Under the pieces are notes generated by a model. It saw nothing but the letters and a program-made list of their open reading frames with translations. It did not search any database and was not told the origin of the DNA. A program made the translations under genes and the position numbers. Positions 10,750 to 21,391 of a stretch of 64,000 nt of DNA are shown in pieces; the first letter of the stretch is position 1; each line of letters starts with the position of its first letter. Origin of the DNA: Posidonia oceanica (lineage: Eukaryota > Streptophyta > Magnoliopsida > Alismatales > Posidoniaceae); the NCBI GenBank assembly GCA_037176725.1, contig JAZBRS010000077.1:3038001-3102000 (forward strand). Direction: 5' to 3'.

Positions 10750-13330
10750 ATGGCCCAGTTTGTTGGTGACTCCCAGGTCCCTGTAGCCCCGGAGGCAGCC
10801 CCTCTTTCGGTCCCTTTGGCTCCCGCATTGACTCCCTCTGTGCCAGCGTCCCCTTCTCTGGTATAGCTGCCTCCCTCCTATTCTGTGGGGTAGTGACAGG
10901 CTCCGCCGGACCCGATTGTCGAGACTATCTTGGTAACCGCCGCCTGTGCTCTGGAGACACCACTGACTCCTCCCTAGGGTAATGTCACTTTTGACACTCA
11001 CCCTGCTGTGGCAAATTACACCTTAGGACCTCCATCTCTTGGACAATCTGTGTCCCAGCCGCTTGATTCTGGTCCCCCGCCGATCCTGCAACTCAGCATA
11101 CCTACTGACGGGTCCCTTAAGATGCAGTATCAGCAGCTGATGGAGACTACCCAGAGACTGCAGGGCATGGCTCTATCTCTTCGCCCTTCATTCACTCCTG
11201 CTGCTCTCGAGGCTCCGTTGCGACCTGCTCTCGCGTTGCAGGCATTCCCCTCTACTCCCTCGCCTAGACCGTCGCCTCAGCTACTCACTGCTCAGGCGAT
11301 GGGGGCCTAGCTTTCGCCTCCTGCATATACACAACACCATGCACAGCATCCTCCTCTGGCACCTGGTGGTCAGTTCGTGGGACTGATCGGAGCACAGCAT
11401 CCCTCTGGCCCGCAACCCGGCACCGTGCCGGTGCAGCAGCTGACGCTTCACACCTATTGCCCAGCATGCTAGTTATTCTTACCCCCTGCATCAGCAATAC
11501 CCCACCCCAGCATACATGCCTGCACACACAACACACCCGTACGGATATGCCGCCCATCCCGTCGCTCCACCAAGTGATGTGATGGTTGACCCAGAGGAGC
11601 ACCTCGGTGCATCTTATGCGGCGTATGTGGCCCCTGCCCTTGCTGTACCACTTCCTATGGCAGCAGCTCCAGAATCCAACGACGACAGGTTCGCCGTTCT
11701 AGAGAAAGCACTTCGACAAGTGCAGGGTACAGACCACCAGTCTTACCTGTTCCGGGATCTCTGTTACTTCCCAAAGGCGGTACTCCCCCCGAAGTAACGC
11801 ATCCCGGTATTTGAAAAATACAATGGTAGAGGCTACCTAATTGCACATCTGAAGGCATACTGCGGAGATCTCGCTTAGCTCCAGGCTGACGAGAGGTTGC
11901 TAATCCGCTTGTTCCAGAAAAGTCTAATTGGCCCTGCGCTCAAGTAGTTCACCTCACTTGATATGGCCAGCATCAAGACGTGGAACGACCTCAGCCAGGC
12001 ATTCCTGAGACAATATTCCTTCAACTTGGACCTGGTCCCTTAGCACGCGGACCTAGTCGCATTAAAGTAGAACCCTGGCGAGCCGTTCGGGGAGTATGTC
12101 GACCGCTAACGCACACTCACTTCGTAGGTTCGAGACAGACCCTCTGATGAGGAGTCCCTCGAGATTGTGATCAGGGGCACGCATCCCACTGTCGAGGCTC
12201 TGCTCAGCATTCAACCTGTCACAACCTTCACTGCACTGATTTGGGCTAGCACCCGCATGGAGAGTTCGCTACGGAGTGGCAACTTCCTGGCGCTCTCTAC
12301 GTTTGCCAAGCAGGCCACCACCAGCAGCAACAGCAACAACACCAGCAGCAATACCAGTAGCTACAGCAGTGGCACCACCAGCAGCCGGCCTAAGAAGAAG
12401 GACTCGCCGAAGCCTGCTGTTGCCTACATCGACCCCGCACCCGTGCCTGTTCAGCTGGCGGTTCGGCCTCCCCCACGTCAAGTAGTATATGCACCAGCAC
12501 CTAGGGCACCTCCCACACCATAAATCACCACCACTGCCCAACCGGTGTATCCTGCCGCACCGGTCCGGCAAGCGCAGCCCCAGGGGCAAAGGCGACCACG
12601 GCGTCAATTCACCCCACTGGTGGAGCCATTAAGCACCGTTCTTCCCCAAGGTTGCGACATTTTTGAGGTTTCCCGAGGCTCGCCCTTTGCCAAATCCACT
12701 TTCGCATTGGCATAAGGTGCACCTTTTTTTGTTCCACTCGACGAACAATTGCCTTATTTTGCGGGACGCCATCCAGAATCTGATCGAGTCGGGAACGATT
12801 TCGATCCACATGCACGAGGCACCTTCTTCTGTTCCTTCATCAGCATTAACCCTTGCGCAAGCATTAGCATCCCCCCATCCCAGCATTGTCCACCAGCCTG
12901 TCCTGGAGCATCCCAATCCAGAAGGCACAGGGACCTCGAGAATCTATTCTCTCTCCCCCTCCAAGCCTGCTACGTCTGTGGTAGACCCCTCCGAGCTCAT
13001 TCATGATGTCTCGGAGCCCTTTCCTCTAACTCTTTATCGTGCGGCCGTTGCCGGCTCCGAGTCGGGAGTCCATATGATCCGACCGCGTGCCAGGCCGGGG
13101 CGCTCCGCCGCTCGCCCTACCATGCATCCTCAGGCCCCTGCCCCTGTACACCTTCAAGCCAGACCTTAGGCCCAAACTCCAGCCTCCTATTTAGGTAGGC
13201 CCCCAGTCAGCTTGCTAGCTAGGTTTTAGCCAGGGCCTCCAGCAACCTACCAGCACCAGTACCCCTTGCCCTATTACCTAGCCAACCCTCCGGTAGCCCC
13301 TCTTGTGCTCGCAGCATGGGCCCCTACGGT
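10750..13330 (+). pseudogene. gag: Element B: gag (heavily decayed)
   Basis: The start is placed at ATG 10750 (MAQF), which aligns with an internal Met of the C gag and is preceded by the same TRSRSA block. The capsid core lies at about 11800-12300 (FTSLDMASIKTWNDL, ending VRDRPSDEES). It is followed by a Ser/Asn/Thr-rich trinucleotide tract (12320-12385) and the nucleocapsid-like segment near 12720-12770. Many in-frame stops are present, nearly all TAG, at positions where C has CAG (Gln) or TGG (Trp) codons, for example near 11876, 11946 and 12041. There are frame changes near 11010-11520 and a one-base insertion near 12645. The copy cannot encode Gag. Confidence 0.85.
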
Positions 13331-14640
13331 TATTGACTTAACCTGGGACCCCCATCGCGTGCCCTACGACTATGCCATGGAAACGTGCGCAGAAGTCACG
13401 TGATCGGGGAGGGTATACCAGCCCACAGCACCAGTGATAAGGCCTAGCCATCCAGCACCCGCTGCACCTCCACTAGCAAGCCAGCCAGTAGCACCCCTAC
13501 CTGTTAGCCAACCCGCAGCACCCCCAGCATCAAGCCAACCCCCTGCACCTAGCCTAGTAGAGCCAACTCCCAAAGCACCCTCTCCTATTGCCAGAAAGCC
13601 GCACCACAAAACTGACATCACTTCGCAGCTTAGGAGGGTTAAAGCCGATATTTCCATTTGAGACCATATACACTCCTCTTCCGAACACCGTGAGGCTTTT
13701 CTCCGAGTGTTCCAGGTTGCCCGTGTGTCCCAAGCCATAGAACTTGTGGCCCTAGAGAGCATGGTTGGCGTTATCGCGGAGCCTCAGATCATCTCTTTCA
13801 CGAGCGATGAGCTGCCTCCGGTAGGGATTAATCATAACCAACCCTTGTTTGTCACGGTGCAATACAAAAACTTTCGCATTCCCCTATCGCTGGTTGATAA
13901 CGGGTCAAGCCTTAATGTCTGTCCATTGCGCACTGCAACCAGGCGCGGATTCAAAGCCGAGGATATCACCCCAGCAATAAAGGGAATGACAGCCTTTGAT
14001 AATACGCACCAAGACGCTCTAGGGATTCTGATTATTCCTCTTATCATTAGCCCGGTCACCTTCGATGTGGAGTTCTACATTGTCGACTTGGAGCCTAACT
14101 TTAACTTCCTGCTTGGGCGCCCTTGGCTCCACAAGCATCAGGTCATCCCCTCAACCCTCCACCGCATGATCAAGTTTCGCCACGCTGATGATGTTATCGT
14201 TGTACTGGCAGAAAACTTCGAGAAGGAGCGGATCGAGGCAGTTGCACCCATCTCTTCGCATACCATCCCTTTTGACCCTGAGCTTTCAGCTGCTTTGTAT
14301 CGAGTTAATCGATGTGAGCCGGTTAGCTTTGTACCTGATCTTGAACGTGTCAACTCCTTGGCCGTTCACAGCAACCCCTTCTGGATGGTCGAAAATATCT
14401 ATCACAGATGGGGCTATGTCAAGGGAGCGCCGCTCGGGCAATATGGCCAGGGGATCGCTGAGCCAATCAGAGCAGCAGAGCGAAGAGATTCTGAAGGCCT
14501 CAGATATGATTTACAGTCCAGCAGAGACAGATGCATGCTGCCTAAGGACCAGAGGATGCCTATCCCACAGGACCTCACTAACTTCACCAGTGCAGGTATC
14601 CTGGAATCTAACAGCAGTGAAGCCTCAGCACAGCAGGCGT
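13331..14640 (+). pseudogene. pol: Element B: linker, retropepsin-like protease and G-patch domain
   Basis: A Pro/Ala-rich linker leads into a conserved KADISI block and then a long open stretch from 13707. The protease shows VISF-type blocks, a DNG triad at about residue 64 counted from 13707, and GRPWLHKHQV at about residue 135. At 14400-14472 (about residues 232-256) lies a G-patch: a GY..G..LG..GQGI.EPI pattern followed by a second short GL.YD match. G-patches bind RNA and RNA helicases; in betaretroviruses a G-patch also follows the protease. The frame from 13707 runs to 15263 without a stop, so this is the best-preserved part of B upstream of RT. The linker contains stops (for example TGA near 13400). 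Confidence 0.8.
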
Positions 14641-16385
14641 CATGCCCAAGCTCTCAGCTGCCAGAAGAAGAATGGGTCTGCATCGAGGACTACTACTCAG
14701 ATGAGGAGGAGTCTGGTATAGTTGAGGCAGCCCCAACCAACAGCAAGGATCAGCTCAGTGCGACTGCGTCCCGGTCAGTTTGCATGGCACCCATTAATGA
14801 AGCAGCAGAATTGGCAAACCCTGGGGCGGGGCTGACAATTTCCCATCCTCTTGCAGCATCACCAAAGTCACTGACAGTCGCAGCCACGGCGCTAGAATCA
14901 GAAGCACGCCCTCCGACGTTATCCAGCAGTCAGCCTGTGGCCGCAGCCACACCAGCATCGAAATCACCTTCTCCAGCGGCACAGTCAGGCGGATTAGGCG
15001 GTAGCGCGACTCAGTCGACATTATCGACAGTGCCACAAGCAAGCCAAGTGGCTCTGTCAGGCACATCGCTGTCAGCCTCAGCAGATCTTGCTATGAGGAA
15101 GATTCTCACTGCTGCTATCGAGAGACCACCACTGTCACCCACGGGTACCGGTGCTTCATCCCCAAGCATGGCGGCCCAGCCATCGGCCCCTCAGAAGAGC
15201 AGTTGTGCCTCCCCGCCGGCAGCAGTAGTGATCCTGGCAGCATACCCAGCAACAGCAAAGTAGATGCCCCAAGTAGTAGAAAGCCCAGCAGTCAAGCCAG
15301 GGCCGGCCGCAAGCCTAGCAGTCACTTATTACATCGACTCACCCTCGGATGAGGAGGCAGGAGCGGCTACTGATGCTCAGATTGATTTCTCTATGGGAGA
15401 CTTGGAGCAGTTATTCCAAGCGCAGCTCGCGTCGCTGGCACAGGACGTGGCAGAGCATGAGACTGCACAGAAGAAGGGGAAGGCCATGGCCACAGATCCC
15501 TCTATCATGGTCCTAGAGGAAGATCCAGCGCTCGAGGCACCCGTCAGACCAGATGAGCTAATCACCCTATAGCCAGGGGGTGGGTCTCGATGGTTTGTGC
15601 AACGCATGCCACACTTATACAATGCAGTAGGCGGCAGTACCTTGATCAGCTGCCAACCTGATATATCCTTGGCAAGAACACCAGAGCATGCAGAAGAAGC
15701 AACCGCACAGTAGGTACCAGCAGTATTAGCACCACAAGCAACACTAATAGCACAGCAAGCAGTAGCAGTACAACATGCACAGGTAGCAGTAGAGCAACAT
15801 GCAAAGCAACATGCAGTAACAATAGAGCAACATGCAGAGCAACATGTAGAGCGACATGCAGTACAACATGCACCAGAAGTAGAGCACCATGCAGTACAAC
15901 ATGCACAAGTAGTAGTAGAGCAACATGCAGAGCAACATGCAGAGAAACATGCAGGGCAACATGCAGAGAAACATGCAGAGCAACATGCAAAGCAACATGT
16001 AGTAGTGGTAGAGCAACATGCAGTAGTAGTAGAGCAACATGCAGTAGTGGTAGAGCAACATGCACCTGTGGTAGTAGAGCAACATGCACTAGTAGTAGTA
16101 CAACATACACCAGCGGCAGTACAACATGCATCAGCAGCGGCACAACATGCACGAGCAGTAATACAGCAGGCACCAGTAGCACAGCAGCAAGTGGTAGCAT
16201 ATGTGTCCCCTGCACAGGCAGCAGCAGCACAATCAGCTTTAGCACAGTAGGCAGCAGCACAATTGGAATCAATACAGTCAGCAGCAGCAGAATTAACAGA
16301 GCCAGCAGTAGAGTCAGAGCAGGCAGAGCCAACTGAGGAGCTTGCCAGGACAAAGGTTGTGCGCTGAGGGTATAAAAACACTCGG
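14641..16385 (+). pseudogene. Element B: low-complexity spacer between protease/G-patch and RT
   Basis: This in-frame region is rich in Ala, Ser, Pro, Gln and acidic residues. It begins with an acidic EDYYSDEEES block and has a second acidic block (SPSDEEAG) and an MGDLEQLFQ helix-like segment near 15390-15420; C carries matching blocks. Stops interrupt it at 15261 (TAG), 15570 (TAG), 15711 (TAG), 16248 (TAG) and about 16366 (TGA), but the frame otherwise continues into RT. The function is not recognised. In Ogre elements the protease-RT interval is known to contain an intron, which is a possible explanation I cannot prove here. Confidence 0.65.
15770..16200 (+). repeat. CAACATGCA minisatellite encoding (V/E)xQHA repeats
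   Basis: Units of 12 to 21 bp contain a CAACATGCA core and keep the reading frame, giving runs of EQHA, KQHA, VQHA and VVVEQHA. More than twenty units are present without an internal stop in 16005-16247. It sits in the spacer upstream of RT. Element C lacks the corresponding segment because of its internal deletion. Confidence 0.8.
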
Positions 16386-17600
16386 GTGAGCGTGACCATC
16401 TTGAAGCGTCACCAGGGCCAAGCAGCGGAACACTTGCACTCCTTCGATATCTTAGACCCCACCTTTGAGAAGGAGATCCTCTCGGAGCTTATTGCGTATG
16501 GAGAGGAGGATGATGCAGGTGAAGATGAGAATGATGAACCATCGCCTGAGTTCTGGCCCCACGACGACGATCCAGAAGGCCCCAACCTCCATGTCGAAGA
16601 GGAGACAGAGGTTGTTAGCATCAGCACAGCAAAAGAAGTTAGAGAGGTCTGCATTAGCACCCTTCTGTCGCCCCAGGCTAGAGCAGAATTCATCACATTC
16701 TTGAAGGAGTATGTGGATGTCTTCGTCTGGAGCTATGAGGATATGGTTGGCCTCGACATTGAGATAGTTGTGCACAACCTACCTTTGGACCCAGATGCAA
16801 GGCCAGTAAAGCAGAAGCTAAGGCGATGGCAACCGTAGTGGCTACTTATGATCAAAGAAGAGATCATGAAGCAGCACAATGTTAACTTCCTCAAGGTCAT
16901 CCTTTACCTTGAGTGGTTAGCAAATGTCGTCCCAGTGCCCAAGAAAGATGGACGAGTCCGCATGTGCATCGACTATTGGGACCTGAACAAGGCGAGTCCC
17001 AAGGATGATTTTCCACTGCCGCACATTGACGTCCTAGTCAACAACACTACGGGGCACAAAATGCTTTCCTTCATGGATGGTTTCTCTGGCTATAATCAGA
17101 TTAGAATGGCAGAAGAGGATATGGAGAAAACATCATTTATCACCCCTTGGGATGTCTTCTGCTATCAAGTTATGCCATTTGGGCTGAAGAATGCTGGCGC
17201 AATCTATCAGAGGGCCATGACTGCACTTTTCCACGACCTCATGCACCAAGAAGTTGAGGTATACATGGATGATATGATTGCCAAGACCAAAGAGCCTGAG
17301 GATCACCTTGCCTGCTTAAGGAAGCTCTTCGACCACTTAAGAAAGTACAAGTTGCGCCTTAACCCTAGCAAATGCGTATTCGGGGTATCTTCTTGCAAGC
17401 TCCTGGGCTACATTGTTAGCCAGAGGGGGATTGAAGTGGACCTGATGAAAGCAAAAGCCATCGTGGACATGCCACCCCCAAGACAGATAAAGAAGTCCGA
17501 GGCCTGCTCGGACGCCTGCAGTATATCAATCGGTTCATCGTGCAGCTCACGCCTATATCTGAACCGATCTTCAAGCTCCTGAAGAAGAACGCACAGATCA
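16386..17600 (+). pseudogene. pol: Element B: reverse transcriptase (frameshifted)
   Basis: Reverse transcriptase copies the element RNA into DNA in the particle. Visible motifs in order are an acidic N-terminal extension (EEDDAGEDEND), VPVPKKDGRVRMCIDY, FMDGFSGYNQIRM, MPFGLKNAGA, and the catalytic YMDD at 17262-17273 followed by the thumb-side LNPSKC and LLGYIVS. A TAG stop at 16836-16838 interrupts the frame upstream of the palm. The usual Arg of the DYRDLN motif is Trp (DYWDLN), consistent with a C-to-T change in CGG. A frameshift near 17495 breaks the connection to RNase H. The motif set is that of Ty3/gypsy Tat elements. Confidence 0.9.
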
Positions 17601-18603
17601 ACTAGAGCGAGGAGTGCCAGGCTGCCATTGACAAGATCAAGCAGCTCCTGACCAAGCCTCCTATGTTGGTCCCTCCCACGTCGGGGAGACCTCTGCTTCT
17701 CTACCTCTCTACCAAGCAGCATTCCAAGGGCACCGTCTTGGGCCAGCATGATGAATCTGGTAGAAAGGAGCATGCAATTTATTACCTGAGCAAGAAGTTT
17801 AATGATTGCGAAGCCAGGTATAGCACAGAAGCTGAGGCACTACATGATGGCGTACCCAGTCCGGCTCCTATGCCGACATGACCCCATCAAGTTCCTCTTC
17901 TAGAAGCCAGCAATGGTAGGCAGATGCGTTAAGTGGCAGGTATTGTTGTCTCAGTACGACATCACCTTTGTCACGCAGTGAGCCATGAAGGGCCAAGCCA
18001 TGGTAGATCACCTTGTAGACTTTCCTTTGCCTGAATACCAGCCTCTCCAAATGCAGTTCCCGGATGAAGACATTCTCTTTGCAATGGAAGACTCTGAGGA
18101 GGACCCCGAAGACTTAGAGCATTGGCAGCTCTACTTTGATGGCGCTGTCAACAAGAATGGTTGAGGCATAGGCGCGGTGCTGACCACACCGCAGGGGCAG
18201 ATGATCCCCTTTGCAAGGAAGTTGACCTTCAAGTGCACTAATAACGAAGCAGAATATGAAGCATGCATTCTGGGATTGAAGGTCGCACTTGAGCATGAGG
18301 CACAGAAGCTGCATGTGCACGGCAATGCCATGCTGGTGATTTCCCAAGTGAATGGTGATTGGAGAACAAAGGATTCAAAGTTAGTGCCATATCACGAACA
18401 CCTGCTGAAGCTGATAGAACAGTTTGCAAGCATCTGCTTCTCGTATATGAATAGAGCAAGGAATGCATATGCAGATGCGTTGGCAACCTTGGCGTCCTGG
18501 CTCAGTATACCTGAGGACCGAGCAGTGCATGTATCAGTTACATGCATGGAGCAGCCTGCGCACTACATGAGCATAGAGGAGGCAGATATGGTAGAAGAGT
18601 AGC
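17601..18603 (+). pseudogene. pol: Element B: RNase H domains (connection plus archaeal-type RNase H)
   Basis: After the RT frameshift a first RNase H-like region shows LLLYLS and HAIYYLSKKF. A second RNase H with YFDGA (Asp at 18138-18140) follows, then NNEAEYEA with the catalytic Glu, and NAYADALATL with the last Asp. Two RNase H-like segments in tandem are typical of Tat elements, which carry an additional archaeal-type RNase H. Stops are seen near 17603 (TAG), 17980 (TGA) and 18162-18164 (TGA). The enzyme degrades the RNA of the RNA-DNA hybrid. The frame returns to that of the upstream RT before 18177. Confidence 0.8.
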
Positions 18604-18680
18604 CTTGGTATTGCGATATTAAAGCCTTCCTGGAGTCTGGTAACCACCCGCCCAGCACCTCAACAGTAGATAGAAGAACT

Positions 18681-19846
18681 TTGGCGCGTCTGGCGTCGAT
18701 GTATGTGTTAGGGGCAGGGCAGCTATACAGAAGATCATACAGTCAGATGCTCCTGCGCTGCTTGAGCAAGCAAGAGGCCGGCACGCTTATGCTCCAGGTT
18801 CACGCAGGGACTTGTGGTCCGCAAATGAATGGTGTGCTGCTGGCCAAGAAAATTATGTTGCAAGGCTATTTCTGGTCAACCATGGAGGCAAACTGCTGTC
18901 GATTTGTGCGTAGATGCCACAACTGCCAGATCCATGGTAATCTTATGCACGCACCCCTGCAGGAATTGCATAGCAGGTCCTCGCCATGGCCCTTCTCCAC
19001 CTGGGGGATGGATGTCATCGGCGCCATACACCCTGCTGCATCAAACGGTCATCGCTTCATCCTGGTAGCGATAGATTATTTCACTAAGTGCGTGGAAGCA
19101 GCCTCCTACAAGGCGGTCACAGCTACGGTGACAAAGAGGTTTATCAGAAATAACATTGTCACCCGATATAGGGTCCCGCATGCAATCATCTCTGACAATG
19201 GCTTGAACTTCATTGCAAAGAGGATCAAGGAATACCTGCAGAAGCATCAGATCAAGCATCATAGATCCTCACCATACCGACCGCAGATGAATGGAGCTAT
19301 GGAGTCTGCCAACAAAAACATTGTGAAGATAATGAGGAAGATGGCAGAAATCCACAAAGACTGGCTTGGTAAGCTCCCATATGCACTCTGGGCATACAGA
19401 ACATCAGTGTGGACCTCTACAGGAGCCACCCCGTTTTCGCTGGCATATGGCATGGAGGCAATGCTGCCCATCGAAGTGGAGATCCCTTTGCTGTGAATCC
19501 TACGAGAAGCAGAGCTGGAAGAAGCAGAATGGGTCGAGGACTGCTCCGCCCAGCTTAACCTAATTGATGAGCGTAGATTGCAAGTAATGCATAACGCTCA
19601 CTGCTACCAGAAGCGGATGGCAAGAGCGTACCTGAAGAAGCTGCGGCCCAGGAGCTTCCAGCCAGGTGACCTTGTCTTGCGAGCCATCCACCTGCCAGAC
19701 GGTCGAGGCAAATTCCGACCCAACTAGTGTGGCCCCTTTGTGGTCAAGTAGGCATTCTCAAGCTACGCAGCAATTCTTGAGGACATGGACCAGACTGGGC
19801 AATCAGAACCGGTCAACGCATGCTACCTCAAGAAGTACTATCAGTA
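18681..19846 (+). pseudogene. pol: Element B: integrase
   Basis: Integrase inserts the cDNA into the genome. A zinc-binding N-terminal region is visible (HAGTCGPQMNG, then CRFVRRCHNCQIHG, the HHCC type). The catalytic core has the Asp of WGMDVIGAI, the Asp of ISDNG and the Glu of MESANKN. The C-terminal part (19600-19846) shows PGDLVL and a GPF motif of the Ty3/gypsy type and ends with KKYYQ and TAG at 19844-19846. Breaks are a TGA at 19494-19496 and TAG codons near 19726 and 19750. The region before 18681 that leads in from RNase H also carries a TAG at 18601-18603. Confidence 0.9.
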
Positions 19847-21391
19847 GGCCGGCCCCTGTCTTGCAGAGCGTTCTCTTCCGTCCCATCCTTTGCACTCTCT
19901 CTTCCTTGTACATTCTCCTTGCGTTCCTATCTTGACCCCTGCATCCTTACAATCTTTGCATATATCCTTGCATTTCTATCTCTTTCAGCATATCTCTAGC
20001 AAAAAATCAAAAAAATTCTCAGCAAAAAATTCATGCATTGCATCCGGCCCGATGATGAAATCAGATGTGCTTGCCTACTATGGAAGGAGTCTACCCTGCC
20101 TCACCCGACACTACTTAGGCATCTTAGCTAGTAAGGGAGCCACTTTTCAAGTGAGAACAGGCGAAGTAACCAAACCCCTCAAGACTTGCACCTCCTGAGG
20201 GAGATAAAATGCTAGGTTGTGAGCAAGAACGTGAGCCACAAAAGAACATGTCTGAGCATGGGCATAAAAGAAGAAAGTAAATAGAAGGTGAAGGCAGAAG
20301 TAAGCCCTAGAGATAGAGGCATGTAGCATAACCCTGCCCCTCCGAACTGCTTCGGAGATGGTCCATCACTTAGCACCTGGGAGCCCCAAACCCACTTCAA
20401 AACCCCAGCACCCATTACCTCTAAGCCTGGGATAGTAGAAGCTTGCAAAAAAAAAAAAGAGAAAAGAATAAAGAAGAAAAGAAAAAAGCAAAAGAACAAA
20501 AAAAAGAGAAAGCAAAAAAGAAAGCAAAAAAACAAGGGGGAAGCAAAGACAAAAGTCTACTCCAAAAAAAGAAAAAAGCAAGCAGTGCAATCCCATCCTT
20601 TACCTGTCTTAGAGATGAGCAAAAGTTTGTGCCTAGGGAATCCACAAATCCTGCAAAGCCTTTAAACCTAGCAAGGCCTAGCATGCAGCTCCCCAACTTC
20701 AACTAGATGCCCATTGCCTCCAAGTTAGGGATAGCGGAAACCTACATGCCTATGAGGGAGCAAAACGATGCAAAAGAGTAGGTGTAGGTCCTTGGGAGTT
20801 TGGTCTGAAGCCTGTCATCACCACCCACCACCCCGTACTGCAAGTAACCCTTTCCTGAGCACCACCAGCAAGTTAAGAGTTTGAGTAGAGTCCAGTGAGT
20901 CAGGGACCCCTCTCTTCCTCTGCAGCAGGCACTAAGCACTCCATATGCTGAGGACTACAGCATATAAGCAACAATCATGCATACATCCATAGCATCTATT
21001 GTAAATCATGCATATAGCTACGCACACCAAGCATAAATCATGCATGCATGCATAGCATAAGTCCTTCCTTTCCTTCTATCTTACCGCTCTGCAAAACTTG
21101 GCCCGGCGTTGAGACAGTACTTCTACCAAGCATGCGCCGACCGTCTCCAAGCCGCACTAGTCCAGAGCTCCGACCAATCACTTGCCCCAGCAGAACTGCC
21201 TTAGTCTGAATGTGTTTAATATCTGCACTCTGAATGCTAACTGTTATACCTGCTAAACTGCAATACTAGCCTTGAAATCCTACATCTTTACCAGCCAAGT
21301 GTTGTATGCTTATGCCTGATCTGATGAACTGCAACTCTGCTTATAGGTACTCGAGATTTCTACACTAGCAGCTTGCGCTTACACTCCTACG
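19847..21391 (+). other. Element B: conserved non-coding interval between integrase and extra ORF
   Basis: There is no gene here. An A/purine-rich tract lies at 20447-20535, followed by GGGGGAAGC. The block at 20050-20215 (containing CTGCCTCACCCGACACTAC and a TGAGGGAG box) matches the corresponding interval of C on the minus strand (49860-50010). A second TGAGGGAG-type box occurs near 20752. Position and conservation suggest an intron or a regulatory region of the extra ORF. The stretch 20960-21070 is rich in GCATGCAT words. Confidence 0.6.
21345..21346 (+). promoter_or_regulatory. Candidate 3' splice site upstream of the extra ORF (B)
   Basis: A pyrimidine-leaning CTCTGCTTATAG is followed by GTACTC, 45 bp before the ATG at 21392. 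Element C has TTGATAGCAG followed by GTACC at the same position relative to its matching Met. It may be used to express the downstream ORF from a spliced transcript. Confidence 0.35.

Noticed and set aside
15377..16399. 340-codon Cys/Ala/Thr-rich frame on the minus strand opposite the QHA repeats
   Set aside because: It is the antisense of an in-frame minisatellite within pol, and no family is recognisable.
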